Source: Polaribacter sp.
GTDB taxonomy: Bacteria; Bacteroidota; Bacteroidia; Flavobacteriales; Flavobacteriaceae
DNA length: 64,000 nt
Assembly: GCA_023254055.1 (NCBI GenBank)
Contig: JALQYN010000096.1
Coordinates: 41,490 to 105,489, forward strand
Reading direction: 5' to 3'
Part shown: positions 34,816-43,384 of the stretch, one piece after another
Position numbering within the stretch: the stretch's first letter is position 1
Layout of the letters: each line of letters starts with the position of its first letter
The notes under the pieces: generated by a model
What the model was told of the DNA's origin: nothing
The model's database searches: none
Seen by the model: the letters and a program-made list of their open reading frames with translations, nothing else
Program-made: the position numbers and the translations under genes

Positions 34816-35505
34816 ATGAAAAAACTAAGTATCGGCTTTTTAGTCATAATTTTAACGTTTAGTTTTGCTTCTTGTTCAACAAATGAATCGGATTTTGAAA
34901 TTCCCCAAGAGCCTTTATTAAAACAGGCTAAGTTAAAAAGAGATGCTTCAGGAGCATACTCTGTAGACTATGTTGTTGCGAATAACACAACTTCTGATGT
35001 TCACAAAAACATAAACTCTTTAACAAACGAGGTTCATTTAAGTAAAGTAAATCATGATACTAAAGATCAATACAGAAATGATTTTGTTTTAGAAAATAAC
35101 AAATTACGTATTGGCTTTTTTGACAATCTAACTGGAAAGAAAATGAAGTTTTCTATTGAAGATGAAAACATTACCTTTGCTAAAGGTGTTGTAACAAGAT
35201 TCTTAAAAGAATATGATTTATCAACTAATGAAGATGGTACTTTTCAATTAAATTTTAAAGTAAACGGCAATGTGAAAACAGAGTTCATGTTTAACGAAGA
35301 TTTAGCTACTTATGAAGTACATTTATCTAGAGGGACTAGTTCAGAAAATACATTTTCTAGAACATTAGATGTCCCAGATACAGGTATTTTAAAAATAGAT
35401 TTTGTGAACCACAATAAACTATTTGGTAAAGGATTGCTTTTAGAAGAGGAGTCTATAATCACAAAACCAAAAATCATTATAGATACTGGCTCTGGTGATA
35501 TGTAA
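34816..35505 (+). CDS. lipoprotein with two internal repeats, unknown function
   Basis: A 229-residue lipoprotein (lipobox 'FASC', Cys20). The mature part appears to be a tandem duplication. Residues about 45-118 ('SGAYSVDYVVANN ... NEVHLSKV ... NKLRIGFFDN') align by eye with about 140-214 ('DGTFQLNFKVNGN ... YEVHLSRG ... GILKIDFVNH'), each beta-strand-rich. No known family comes to mind. It lies between a response-regulator gene and the histidine kinase gene, with the kinase starting 22 bp downstream. It may therefore be an envelope sensor subunit or the main target of the system; both are inference. Confidence 0.75.
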   Translation: MKKLSIGFLVIILTFSFASCSTNESDFEIPQEPLLKQAKLKRDASGAYSVDYVVANNTTSDVHKNINSLTNEVHLSKVNHDTKDQYRNDFVLENNKLRIGFFDNLTGKKMKFSIEDENITFAKGVVTRFLKEYDLSTNEDGTFQLNFKVNGNVKTEFMFNEDLATYEVHLSRGTSSENTFSRTLDVPDTGILKIDFVNHNKLFGKGLLLEEESIITKPKIIIDTGSGDM

Positions 35506-35527
35506 TATTTACATCTAATAAATAATT

Positions 35528-37351
35528 TTGAACAAAAAGAGTATATTATTATTTTTACTTCTAATATTTAAATTAAAAGTAATAGCTTGTTCAATAGATA
35601 AAGGAGAAACCTATTTTAAAGAGGTTTCTCCTTTATCTATTAAGCAACAACAAGACACCATTTTACAAAATAAGTATTTAAATTTAAAAAAGAATATTAA
35701 GAAAAACTCAACCTCTACTTCATTAGCAATAAGTCTTAAGCTACTTGATGATTCTAAGAAGGCTAATAATAACGATTTAGAGTATTTAACTACTTTTTTG
35801 ATTGGAGATTTGTTTATGGAATTAAAAAATCATGACATGGCTCTAAGGTATTTGAAAAGGTCTTTGTCATTATTATTAAGTAATAATAAGCTAAATTTTA
35901 ATGAAAAAATAAATACTTATGAAGTAGGTTTTTCTAAAAATAAAGCTTTAGCTAATAATTTTCTAAAACTTGGTTCTGAATACTTATTTTTAAGGAAAGT
36001 TGATAGTGCCAAGTATTATTTTAATAAATTGGTTAATCTTGAATCTTTTAACAACGATTTAGAAAGTGCAAAAGCATCAGCATATAATAATCTTTCAGGT
36101 ATTTATATTCAAGATTCATTATTTGACAAAGCAAGAGAATATTCTTTTAAAGCACTAGAAATTAGAAGAAAAACTAAAAACAAACTATTTGAAGCATCGG
36201 CTCTTGGTAATTTAGCCAGTATTTATGTATTAGAAAAGGAATATAATAAAGCAAAAGAGTTATACTATGATGCTTTGGATTTAATTGAAAACGACAATAG
36301 TAGTACAGCCTTTAGATATAAAAAAGATTTATATTTTAATTTAGCTTGGGCGTTATATAACTTAAAAGATTATACAGCTTATGAATTTCAAGAAAAATCT
36401 TATTTAATTAATGACAGCCTTAGAAATCAAAATTTTGAGAATGTTGTTGAGGGTGTTTTTGAAAAGCATCAAATAGAGCTTGAAAAAGAGAAAGTTAATT
36501 TAGTTGAAACACAAATTAAACTAAAACAACAAGAAGAGAAAAAAACAGCTTGGTTTTTTGGAATACTAAGTTTTCTTGTAATTATTAGTTCAGGAGTAAT
36601 TATTTACAACTATAAATTACGTCAAGGAAACTTAAGGCTAAAATTTGAACAAACAAAGTTTGAGCAAAAAAGTAAATTAGATAAATTAAGAGCAGAATCT
36701 CAAGTACGTATATTAAATGCAACACTTGATGGTAAAGAAGATGAACGGAAACAAATAGCAGAAACTTTACATGATAGTGTGAGTTCATTATTATCTTCTG
36801 CTAATTTGCATTTACAAGCTAGTAAAACTCAATTTAATGGCAATACACCACTAGAGATTGATAAAACTCAAAAGATAATTGTAGAAGCTTCACAAACAAT
36901 TAGAGACCTATCTCACACCTTAGTTTCCTCTGTATTATTAAAATTTGGATTGAAATACGCTATAAAAGATATGGCAGAAAAATATTCAAATTCTAAAATT
37001 GAAATCAACACTAATATAAAAAACATAAGACGTTATCAACAGAGTTTTGAAATTAAAGTAAATAATATCATCCAAGAATTGGTAAACAATATCTTAAAAC
37101 ACAGTAATGCCACTGAGGCAACTGTAGAAGTGGAAGAAAAAGACGGAATTTTATTTGTTAAGATTCAAGATAATGGTGACGGATTTGATAAAAAAGAGAT
37201 TCCTAAAAAAGATGGTTTGGGAATTAACCAAATAGATGCTAGAATACAAATAATGAAGGGTAAATTTAGCATATATTCTGACACAAAATCTGGAACTAGA
37301 ATTAAAATTGAACTTCCAATTTTAGAAAAAATTAAAGCTATCCACGTTTAG
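35528..37351 (+). CDS. TPR-containing HisKA_3 sensor histidine kinase
   Basis: A 607-residue kinase. It must start at the TTG at 35528, which opens a signal peptide ('SILLFLLLIFKLKVIACS'); the next in-frame ATG is about 100 codons later. The periplasmic part (about 40-320) has TPR units ('ASAYNNLSGIYIQDSLFDKAREYSFKALEI', 'ALGNLASIYVLEKEYNKAKELYYDAL'). One membrane helix follows ('AWFFGILSFLVIISSGVIIYNY'), then the HisKA_3 box 'RKQIAETLHDSVSSLLSS' with phospho-acceptor His. The HATPase has 'QELVNNILKHSNA', 'DNGDGFD' and 'DGLGINQI'. Codons 22-38 contain a perfect 20-bp inverted repeat. It ends overlapping the convergent phosphoesterase gene by 14 bp. Confidence 0.92.
   Translation: MNKKSILLFLLLIFKLKVIACSIDKGETYFKEVSPLSIKQQQDTILQNKYLNLKKNIKKNSTSTSLAISLKLLDDSKKANNNDLEYLTTFLIGDLFMELKNHDMALRYLKRSLSLLLSNNKLNFNEKINTYEVGFSKNKALANNFLKLGSEYLFLRKVDSAKYYFNKLVNLESFNNDLESAKASAYNNLSGIYIQDSLFDKAREYSFKALEIRRKTKNKLFEASALGNLASIYVLEKEYNKAKELYYDALDLIENDNSSTAFRYKKDLYFNLAWALYNLKDYTAYEFQEKSYLINDSLRNQNFENVVEGVFEKHQIELEKEKVNLVETQIKLKQQEEKKTAWFFGILSFLVIISSGVIIYNYKLRQGNLRLKFEQTKFEQKSKLDKLRAESQVRILNATLDGKEDERKQIAETLHDSVSSLLSSANLHLQASKTQFNGNTPLEIDKTQKIIVEASQTIRDLSHTLVSSVLLKFGLKYAIKDMAEKYSNSKIEINTNIKNIRRYQQSFEIKVNNIIQELVNNILKHSNATEATVEVEEKDGILFVKIQDNGDGFDKKEIPKKDGLGINQIDARIQIMKGKFSIYSDTKSGTRIKIELPILEKIKAIHV
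35593..35641. repeat. perfect 20-bp inverted repeat within the histidine kinase coding sequence
   Basis: Left arm 35593-35612 and right arm 35622-35641 are exact reverse complements over 20 bp, with a 9-nt loop (ATTTTAAAG). The left arm contains AAAGGAG and the right arm its complement. The structure begins 65 nt into the coding sequence, at the end of the signal peptide. It has no following U-run. Confidence 0.9.
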
Positions 37352-37835
37352 CCAATTCAATTACTTCCATATTTTTTATTTGATCTTTATCCACGGTAAA
37401 ACGAATCATAGTTCTTATTTTATGAAAGCCATGATTTCCAGCAGCACCTGGATTCAAATGTAAAATATTTAACTTTTTATCAAATTGTACTTTTAAAATA
37501 TGCGAGTGACCACAAATAAATAACTTTGGCGAAATGTGTTGTAACTCTTCTCTAATACGTTGGTTGTATTTGCCTGGATAACCGCCAATATGTGTCATCC
37601 AAACTGTTACATTTTCAACTGTAAACTTATTGTCTAGAGGAAATTCTAATCGAGCATCAGCGTCATCAATATTTCCATAAACAGCTCGTAAAGGTTTTAA
37701 TGATTTTATTGTATCAGTAACATGCAAATCACCAATATCACCTGCATGCCAAACTTCATCAGCTTGTTTTACAAATTTTAAAATTTGAGTATCAATATAA
37801 CTGTGGGTGTCCGATAAAAGAAGAATCTTTTTCAC
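37338..37835 (-). CDS. YfcE/MJ0936-type metallophosphoesterase
   Basis: A 165-residue cytosolic phosphodiesterase-like protein. Metal-binding motifs of the calcineurin-like fold are in order: 'LLSDTHSYID' (DxH), 'HAGDIGD' (GDxxD-like), 'VYGNIDDADAR' (GNxD), 'WMTHIGGYPG' and 'FICGHSHILKV' (GHSH). Length fits the small YfcE family. The physiological substrate is unknown. Its end overlaps the histidine kinase gene by 14 bp tail to tail, leaving no room for a separate terminator. Confidence 0.93.
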   Translation of the reverse strand: MKKILLLSDTHSYIDTQILKFVKQADEVWHAGDIGDLHVTDTIKSLKPLRAVYGNIDDADARLEFPLDNKFTVENVTVWMTHIGGYPGKYNQRIREELQHISPKLFICGHSHILKVQFDKKLNILHLNPGAAGNHGFHKIRTMIRFTVDKDQIKNMEVIELAKRG

Positions 37836-37900
37836 GTTTTAAATATGCTAATAACCAAATAAATTTATGTAGTTTTGGTTCTTACAAAAGTACAGGTTTT

Positions 37901-38626
37901 TTGAGATATTTTATAGAACTTTCATACCAAGGTAAAAATTATCATGGTTGGCAAATACAACCAGACGCTAACTCTATTCAAGAAGAACTTAACAAAGCGG
38001 TAAGTACTGTTTTACAAGAGGAAATTAGTGTTGTTGGAGCAGGAAGAACAGATACAGGAGTTCATGCTTTGCAAATGTTTGCTCATTTTGATACAGCTAA
38101 AAAATTAGATAAAAACATTGTTTTTAAATTTAATTCGCTATTGCCAGAAGATATTGTTGTGCATCATGTAAAGAAAGTCGCTGATGATAAACATGCAAGA
38201 TTTGATGCAATTACAAGAAGTTATGAATACAGAATTTGGTTAGGAAGAAACCCTTTTTTGTTAGAAACAACTTGGCAATTGTTTCATCAAAAATTAGATG
38301 TTGAAGCAATGAATGAAGCTGCTAAAATTTTATTGGAATTTGAAGACTTTCAAGCATTTTCTAAAGTAAAAACAGAAGTAAAAACATTTAATTGTAAGGT
38401 TGCAAAAGCTGTTTGGACCTATCAAGGAAATCAATTAACATTTCATATAACAGCAAATCGTTTTTTACGAAATATGGTTAGAGCCATTGTTGGTACTTTG
38501 GTTGATGTAGGTAAACATAAAATTACCAATCAAGATTTTAGAAATATAATTTTAAGTAAAGATAGAGCGAACGCAGGACTATCTGTTCCTGCAAAAGGGT
38601 TGTTTTTAACAGAAATCACTTATTAA
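37901..38626 (+). CDS. truA: tRNA pseudouridine(38-40) synthase
   Basis: A 241-residue enzyme that converts uridines 38-40 of the tRNA anticodon arm to pseudouridine. The protein begins 'MRYFIELSYQGKNYHGWQIQ', the conserved TruA start, and therefore uses the TTG at 37901. The catalytic Asp lies in 'GAGRTDTGVHALQMFAHF'. Later motifs 'FQAFSK' and 'FLRNMVRAIVGTLVDVG' are intact. It is followed after 2 bp by an ABC exporter gene, so the two are co-transcribed. Confidence 0.96.
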   Translation: MRYFIELSYQGKNYHGWQIQPDANSIQEELNKAVSTVLQEEISVVGAGRTDTGVHALQMFAHFDTAKKLDKNIVFKFNSLLPEDIVVHHVKKVADDKHARFDAITRSYEYRIWLGRNPFLLETTWQLFHQKLDVEAMNEAAKILLEFEDFQAFSKVKTEVKTFNCKVAKAVWTYQGNQLTFHITANRFLRNMVRAIVGTLVDVGKHKITNQDFRNIILSKDRANAGLSVPAKGLFLTEITY

Positions 38627-38628
38627 AC

Positions 38629-40398
38629 ATGAGTAAAAAAGAGTCAGGAAAAGCATTTGACGCAAAAATATTTATGAGAATTTTAAGTTTTGCAAAAAAC
38701 TATAGAATTCATTTTATTATTGCAACTTTAGCTGTTATTACCACTTCATTATTAGCAGTTGCTAGACCAATTTTACTTAAAGAAGCCGTAAAAGATTTTA
38801 CAACAAATAAAAATGAAGAAACGTTGTTGTATTATACATTAGTAATGCTTGTTGTTCTGATTGCAGAAGTAGTGTTGCAAGTCTTGTTTATCTATTTTGC
38901 CAATTGGATTGGACAACATATTATTAGAGATATGCGCGCTAAAATCTTTAGACATATTTTACAGTTTAAAATGTCTTATTTCGATACTACTTCTGTTGGA
39001 AGGTTGGTAACTAGAGTGGTTTCAGATATCGAAACCATTGCAAGTTCTTTTAGTCAAGGGTTGTTTATGATTATTAGTGATGTATTACAAATGTTAGTCG
39101 TAATAGTTGCAATGCTTTTTATAAATTGGCAGTTAGCCTTAATTGCTTTAGCAGTTTTACCTATATTAATATACGCAACAAAATTATTTCAAATTGCTAT
39201 AAAATCTACCTTTCAAGAAGTGAGAACTCAAGTAGCAAATCTTAACGGATTTGTCCAAGAAAGAGTAACAGGAATGAATATTGTTCAGTTATTTAGTAGA
39301 GAAAAAATTGAATATGAAAAGTTTATGGATATAAACGATAAGCATAAAAAAGCTCATATAAAGGCAGTTTGGTATTATTCTATTTTCTTTCCAGTAGCAG
39401 AAATTTTGTCTTCAATAGCAATCGGATTATTGGTTTGGTATGGTGGTTTGCAATCTGTAAATAATGTTGCAGTAGAACCAGGTGAGATTATGAGTTTTAT
39501 TATGATGACCCAAATGTTGTTTAGACCTTTACGACAGATTGCTGATAAATTTAACACTTTACAAATGGGAATTGTCTCTGGAGAACGTGTTTTCGGAGTG
39601 CTAGATACGCAAAGTAGTATTGATAAAAACGGAACTGTTTTCGCTGAACATTTACAAGGTGAAATTGAGTTTAAAAATGTTCGTTTTAGCTATATAAAAG
39701 ATGAAGAAGTTTTAAAAGGAATTTCTTTACAAGTAGAAAAAGGACAAACTGTTGCCATTGTTGGAGCAACGGGAGCAGGAAAATCTACCATCATCAATTT
39801 AATCAATCGTTTTTATGAAATAAATTCTGGCGAGATTTGTGTTGATGGAGTTTCTGTAAAAGATTACGAAATTAATTCTTTACGAAATCAAATTGCTATT
39901 GTATTGCAGGATGTTTTTTTATTTTCGGATTCAATTTTAAACAACATCACTTTAAAAAATGATAAAATAACATTTGAAGAAGTTCAAGAAGCAGCAAAAC
40001 AGATTGGGATTCACGATTTTATCATGAGTTTACCTGGTGGTTATGATTATAATGTAAAAGAAAGAGGAGCAATGCTTTCTTCTGGTCAGCGTCAATTAAT
40101 TGCATTTTTAAGAGCGTATGTTAGTAAACCAAGTATTTTAATTTTAGACGAAGCTACATCTTCTGTAGATTCTCATTCAGAACAGATGATACAATTTGCT
40201 ACCGATACCATTACAAAAGGAAGAACGTCTATTGTAATTGCTCATAGATTAGCAACAATAAAAAAAGCCGATAAAATTATTGTGATGGATAAAGGATTGA
40301 TTGTTGAAGAAGGAACACATCAAGAATTGTTAGAGAAATCGGAAGGATTTTATAAAAATCTATATGATAAGCAATTTAGTAGTGTAGAAGTTATTTAG
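38629..40398 (+). CDS. ABC exporter, fused permease and ATPase (MsbA/MdlB-like)
   Basis: A 589-residue half-transporter that should work as a dimer in the inner membrane. Residues about 30-310 are the six-helix exporter domain ('MSYFDTTSVGRLVTRVVSDIE' is the typical cytosolic loop). The ATPase has Walker A 'GATGAGKSTI', Q-loop 'VLQDVFLFSDSI', signature 'LSSGQRQL', Walker B 'ILILDEATSSVD' and H-loop 'VIAHRLATI'. Substrate is not predictable; lipid or drug export is common. It lies 2 bp after truA and overlaps the convergent cdaA gene by 4 bp. Confidence 0.95.
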   Translation: MSKKESGKAFDAKIFMRILSFAKNYRIHFIIATLAVITTSLLAVARPILLKEAVKDFTTNKNEETLLYYTLVMLVVLIAEVVLQVLFIYFANWIGQHIIRDMRAKIFRHILQFKMSYFDTTSVGRLVTRVVSDIETIASSFSQGLFMIISDVLQMLVVIVAMLFINWQLALIALAVLPILIYATKLFQIAIKSTFQEVRTQVANLNGFVQERVTGMNIVQLFSREKIEYEKFMDINDKHKKAHIKAVWYYSIFFPVAEILSSIAIGLLVWYGGLQSVNNVAVEPGEIMSFIMMTQMLFRPLRQIADKFNTLQMGIVSGERVFGVLDTQSSIDKNGTVFAEHLQGEIEFKNVRFSYIKDEEVLKGISLQVEKGQTVAIVGATGAGKSTIINLINRFYEINSGEICVDGVSVKDYEINSLRNQIAIVLQDVFLFSDSILNNITLKNDKITFEEVQEAAKQIGIHDFIMSLPGGYDYNVKERGAMLSSGQRQLIAFLRAYVSKPSILILDEATSSVDSHSEQMIQFATDTITKGRTSIVIAHRLATIKKADKIIVMDKGLIVEEGTHQELLEKSEGFYKNLYDKQFSSVEVI

Positions 40399-41165
40399 TT
40401 TAAATCTTCTTTAATTTTTTCAATTAATTCGTTGTAATCTGTATACAAATCAAAAGCCCCATCTTTGATATAAGAGATTTCTCCAGTTTCTTCAGAAACC
40501 AATAAACACAAAGCATCAGTTTTTTCTGTTACACCAATTGCTGCTTTATGACGTAAGCCAAAACGAGCAGGAATTTTTTCGCTAGATAATGGTAAAACAA
40601 CACGAGTTGCAACAATAAAGTTATCTCTAATTACGGTTGCTCCATCGTGTAACGGACTGTTTTTGTAAAATATACTTTCTAAAATCGCTTCGTTAACAAC
40701 AGCATTCATTTGATCACCATTCGCTAAAAAATCTAAATTATTTGTGCGCTCAATAACAATTAAAGCACCTGTTTTAGTTTTAGACAATTTGATACAAGAA
40801 TTAACAATAGTATCAACATCTGTTTCAGATTCAATTTCTGATTTTAAAAATTTTAATTGTTTTAAAAAACTTCTTTTTGATGAGAAATTTGTAGTTCCTA
40901 TCATCAATAAAAATTTTCTAATTTCTTGCTGAAATACAATGATCAAGGCTATAACTCCACCACTCAATAAATAGCCTAAGATACCACTTAACATTTCCAT
41001 TTTTAGTGCTTGTGTCACTTTCCATATTAAGAAAATAAATGCAATCCCTAAAAAAATATTGATGGCAACAGTGCCTTTTAAAAGCTTGTAAATATAATAT
41101 AGCAATGCAGCAACTAGAAGAATATCTAGAATGTCTAAGATAGAAAAATCAATAAAGTCTAACAT
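40395..41165 (-). CDS. cdaA: diadenylate cyclase CdaA
   Basis: A 256-residue membrane enzyme that makes cyclic di-AMP from two ATP. Three N-terminal membrane helices (about 10-95) precede the DAC domain. The active-site motif 'SPLHDGATVIRD' (DGA) is intact, and the second motif reads 'RFGLRHKAAIG', with Lys where RHR is common. The signature 'ALIVIERTNNL' is also present. It is the last gene of a leftward set after folP (35-bp gap). No c-di-AMP phosphodiesterase or receptor gene is visible in the window. The two-gene form with the cdaR regulator, found in Firmicutes, is absent. Confidence 0.94.
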   Translation of the reverse strand: MLDFIDFSILDILDILLVAALLYYIYKLLKGTVAINIFLGIAFIFLIWKVTQALKMEMLSGILGYLLSGGVIALIIVFQQEIRKFLLMIGTTNFSSKRSFLKQLKFLKSEIESETDVDTIVNSCIKLSKTKTGALIVIERTNNLDFLANGDQMNAVVNEAILESIFYKNSPLHDGATVIRDNFIVATRVVLPLSSEKIPARFGLRHKAAIGVTEKTDALCLLVSEETGEISYIKDGAFDLYTDYNELIEKIKEDLN

Positions 41166-41200
41166 ATTTTTTTTGCTGATGATGTAAATGTACAGAAAAA

Positions 41201-42025
41201 TTAAGAGAGTTGCTCAACAATTTTAATTGCTTCCATAGCTTCTTTTACATCATGTACTCTAAGAATATTTGCTCCATTTAACAACGCAATAGTGTTTGCA
41301 GAAGTGGTTGCGTTTAATGCTAACCGCGGTGTTATTTTTAAAGGTTTGTATAACATCGATTTTCTAGAAACACCAACTAAAATTGGAGCATCTAAGTTTT
41401 TAAAAAGCGATAAATTCTTTAATAATTCGTAATTGTGTTCGATGGTTTTTCCGAAGCCAAAACCAACATCAATTAGTACATCGTTTACTTTTAATTGATG
41501 CAGCTTAAAAAGTTGCTCAGCAAAAAAGGAAATCACTTCCTTTGTAACATCCTCATAACTTGGATTTTCTTGCATGTTTTTTGGCTTTCCTAACATATGC
41601 ATTAGTATATACGGAACTTGCAATTTAGCAACAGTTTCAAACATATTTGCGTCCATTTTTCCTCCAGAAATATCATTAATCATCGCTGCACCAGCTTCAA
41701 TGGTTTTTTGAGCAACGTTGCTTCTAAAGGTGTCTACCGAAATAATAATTTCTGGAAAATTTTGCACTAATAATTCTAAGATTGGCACAATACGCTGTAA
41801 TTCTACTTCTTCAGAAATATGCATTGCTCCAGGTCTAGAAGAATAGGCGCCAACATCTATAAAAGTTGCACCTTCAGAAAGCATTTTTTCTACTTGTAGT
41901 AAAATGTCCGTTTCGTTTTTGTATTTGCCACCATCAAAAAAAGAATCTGGCGTAACATTTAAAATCCCCATTACCTTTGGAGAAGAGATATCAATTAATT
42001 TTTTATTACAATTTATAGTCATCAT
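41201..42025 (-). CDS. folP: dihydropteroate synthase
   Basis: A 274-residue TIM-barrel enzyme joining para-aminobenzoate to 6-hydroxymethyl-dihydropterin diphosphate in folate synthesis; it is the sulfonamide target. Family motifs are 'MGILNVTPDSFFDGGKY' near the start, 'FIDVGAYSSRPGA', 'SVDTFRSNVA', 'MINDISGG', 'DVGFGFGKT' and 'VGVSRKSML'. Length is normal. Its start overlaps the stop of the upstream LOG-family gene by one base, indicating coupled translation. Confidence 0.97.
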   Translation of the reverse strand: MMTINCNKKLIDISSPKVMGILNVTPDSFFDGGKYKNETDILLQVEKMLSEGATFIDVGAYSSRPGAMHISEEVELQRIVPILELLVQNFPEIIISVDTFRSNVAQKTIEAGAAMINDISGGKMDANMFETVAKLQVPYILMHMLGKPKNMQENPSYEDVTKEVISFFAEQLFKLHQLKVNDVLIDVGFGFGKTIEHNYELLKNLSLFKNLDAPILVGVSRKSMLYKPLKITPRLALNATTSANTIALLNGANILRVHDVKEAMEAIKIVEQLS

Positions 42026-42606
42026 TAACGTACAACTTTATCAATAACGTGCATTTTTTCAGGGGCCTTATAATTTTGCATTTGTTTTATTAATCCTTCA
42101 ACAGTTGTATCTACCAAAACTAATTCTCTGTTTTGTGGTTTTAAAAACCCTTCCTGAACCATCACTTCTAATTGTTTTAACATGTAATCAAAAAAACCAT
42201 TCACATTTAAAATGCCAATTGGCTTTTGTTCAATATGTAATTGCCCTAAAGTCAAAGCCTCAAATAATTCATCTAAAGTGCCAAATCCACCAGGCAACGT
42301 AATATAACCGTCAATTAATTTACTCATAATTACTTTACGTTCGCTCATTTTTTTGGTAATAATTAGCTCTGTAACTTCTCTATTTACAACTTCTTCATGT
42401 TCTAATAGCTTCGGAATAACACCAATAACGTTTCCTTTTTTAGCAAGAATTGTGTTGGCAAGAACACCCATCAATCCAATTTTTCCACCACCATACACCA
42501 TGGTAATATTGTTTTTTACAAAGGTTTTTCCTAAGTCAATGGCTGCTTCTTTGTAAACCGAATTAAAACCACTGCTAGAACCGCAAAAAACAACTACTTT
42601 TTTCAT
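42025..42606 (-). CDS. LOG-family (TIGR00730) nucleotide 5'-monophosphate phosphoribohydrolase-like protein
   Basis: The start is taken at the ATG at 42606 ('MKKVVVFCGSSSGFN'), giving 193 residues; a slightly longer form from 42621 is possible but adds five residues before the conserved strand. The Rossmann-like fold has 'MVYGGGKIGLMGVLA' and the diagnostic PGGxGTxxE motif in 'LPGGFGTLDELFEALT'. Homologues release free bases such as cytokinin-type purines or AMP-derived adenine, and are often misannotated as lysine decarboxylase. It heads the leftward operon with folP and cdaA, and is divergent from the DUF1599 gene. Confidence 0.92.
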   Translation of the reverse strand: MKKVVVFCGSSSGFNSVYKEAAIDLGKTFVKNNITMVYGGGKIGLMGVLANTILAKKGNVIGVIPKLLEHEEVVNREVTELIITKKMSERKVIMSKLIDGYITLPGGFGTLDELFEALTLGQLHIEQKPIGILNVNGFFDYMLKQLEVMVQEGFLKPQNRELVLVDTTVEGLIKQMQNYKAPEKMHVIDKVVR

Positions 42607-42695
42607 AAATAATGATTTCAAAATTTCTTCAGTAAAAATAAATGAAAAGCTTTGAAGATTTACTATTTTTACGGAAATACTTTATTTTAAGATTT

Positions 42696-43229
42696 ATGCA
42701 GAATACGTCGAAACAATACAATGCAGTAGTAGAAGAATGTAGAAGTTTGTTTATTAAAAAGATGAGCGATTATGGTAGTGCATGGCGAATTTTACGCTTA
42801 CCCTCTTTAACCGATCAAATTTTTATAAAAGCACAACGTATTAGGCAATTGCAAGAAAATGCGGTTCGTAAAGTTGATGAAGGTGAAAGAGGTGAGTTTA
42901 TTGGTATTATTAATTATTGTGTAATGGCGTTAATTCAGATCGAATTAGGTGTTGTTGAAAATCCAGATGTTTCTACAGAAGAAGCAACAGAATTGTACGA
43001 CAAGCACATTGCAATTACCAAAGAATTGATGGATAACAAAAACCATGATTATGGCGAAGCTTGGCGCGATATGCGAATATCTTCTTTAACAGATTTGATA
43101 TTGCAAAAGTTGTTGCGAGTAAAAACTATTGAGAACAATAAAGGAAAAACATTGGTTTCTGAAGGAATTGATGCCAATTATCAAGACATGATTAATTATG
43201 CAATTTTTGCAATGATTCATATGGGGTAA
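42696..43229 (+). CDS. DUF1599 protein with duplicated domain
   Basis: I choose the ATG at 42696 ('MQNTSKQYNAVVEECRSLF') because upstream codons from 42642 lack conservation features. The 177-residue protein is two copies of the same domain: 'DYGSAWRILRLPSLTDQIFIKAQRI' (about 27-51) and 'DYGEAWRDMRISSLTDLILQKLLRV' (about 113-137). Each is followed by an acidic-helix segment ending 'GIINYCVMALIQ' or 'DMINYAIFAMIH'. The fold may be MazG/all-alpha NTP pyrophosphohydrolase-like (inference). It is often next to the DoxX/BT_3928 gene in Bacteroidota, as here. Confidence 0.9.
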   Translation: MQNTSKQYNAVVEECRSLFIKKMSDYGSAWRILRLPSLTDQIFIKAQRIRQLQENAVRKVDEGERGEFIGIINYCVMALIQIELGVVENPDVSTEEATELYDKHIAITKELMDNKNHDYGEAWRDMRISSLTDLILQKLLRVKTIENNKGKTLVSEGIDANYQDMINYAIFAMIHMG

Positions 43230-43230
43230 A

Positions 43231-43352
43231 AAGTTGCAAAGGTTCAAAGGTTCAAAGTGTCAAAGTTACAGAGTTGCAAAGACACAAAGAGTCAGAGAAG
43301 CAAAGTTGCAGAGTGAAAAAGTTTTGATCTTGCGAAGAAAGAAGCAGTCTCT
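43231..43352. repeat. degenerate short-unit repeats between the DUF1599 and DoxX genes
   Basis: From 43231 to about 43315 the DNA is made of imperfect copies of units such as GTTGCAAAG, GTTCAAAG and AGTCAGAG. The following stretch to 43352 (TTGCGAAGAAAGAAGCAGTC) resembles the repeat at 45529 ('caatgcgaatgaaatgaagc'). The open frame across 43234-43461 is a by-product of this low complexity. Confidence 0.7.
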
Positions 43353-43384
43353 AAATGAAATAATAGAACAAATAAAAAACAACT

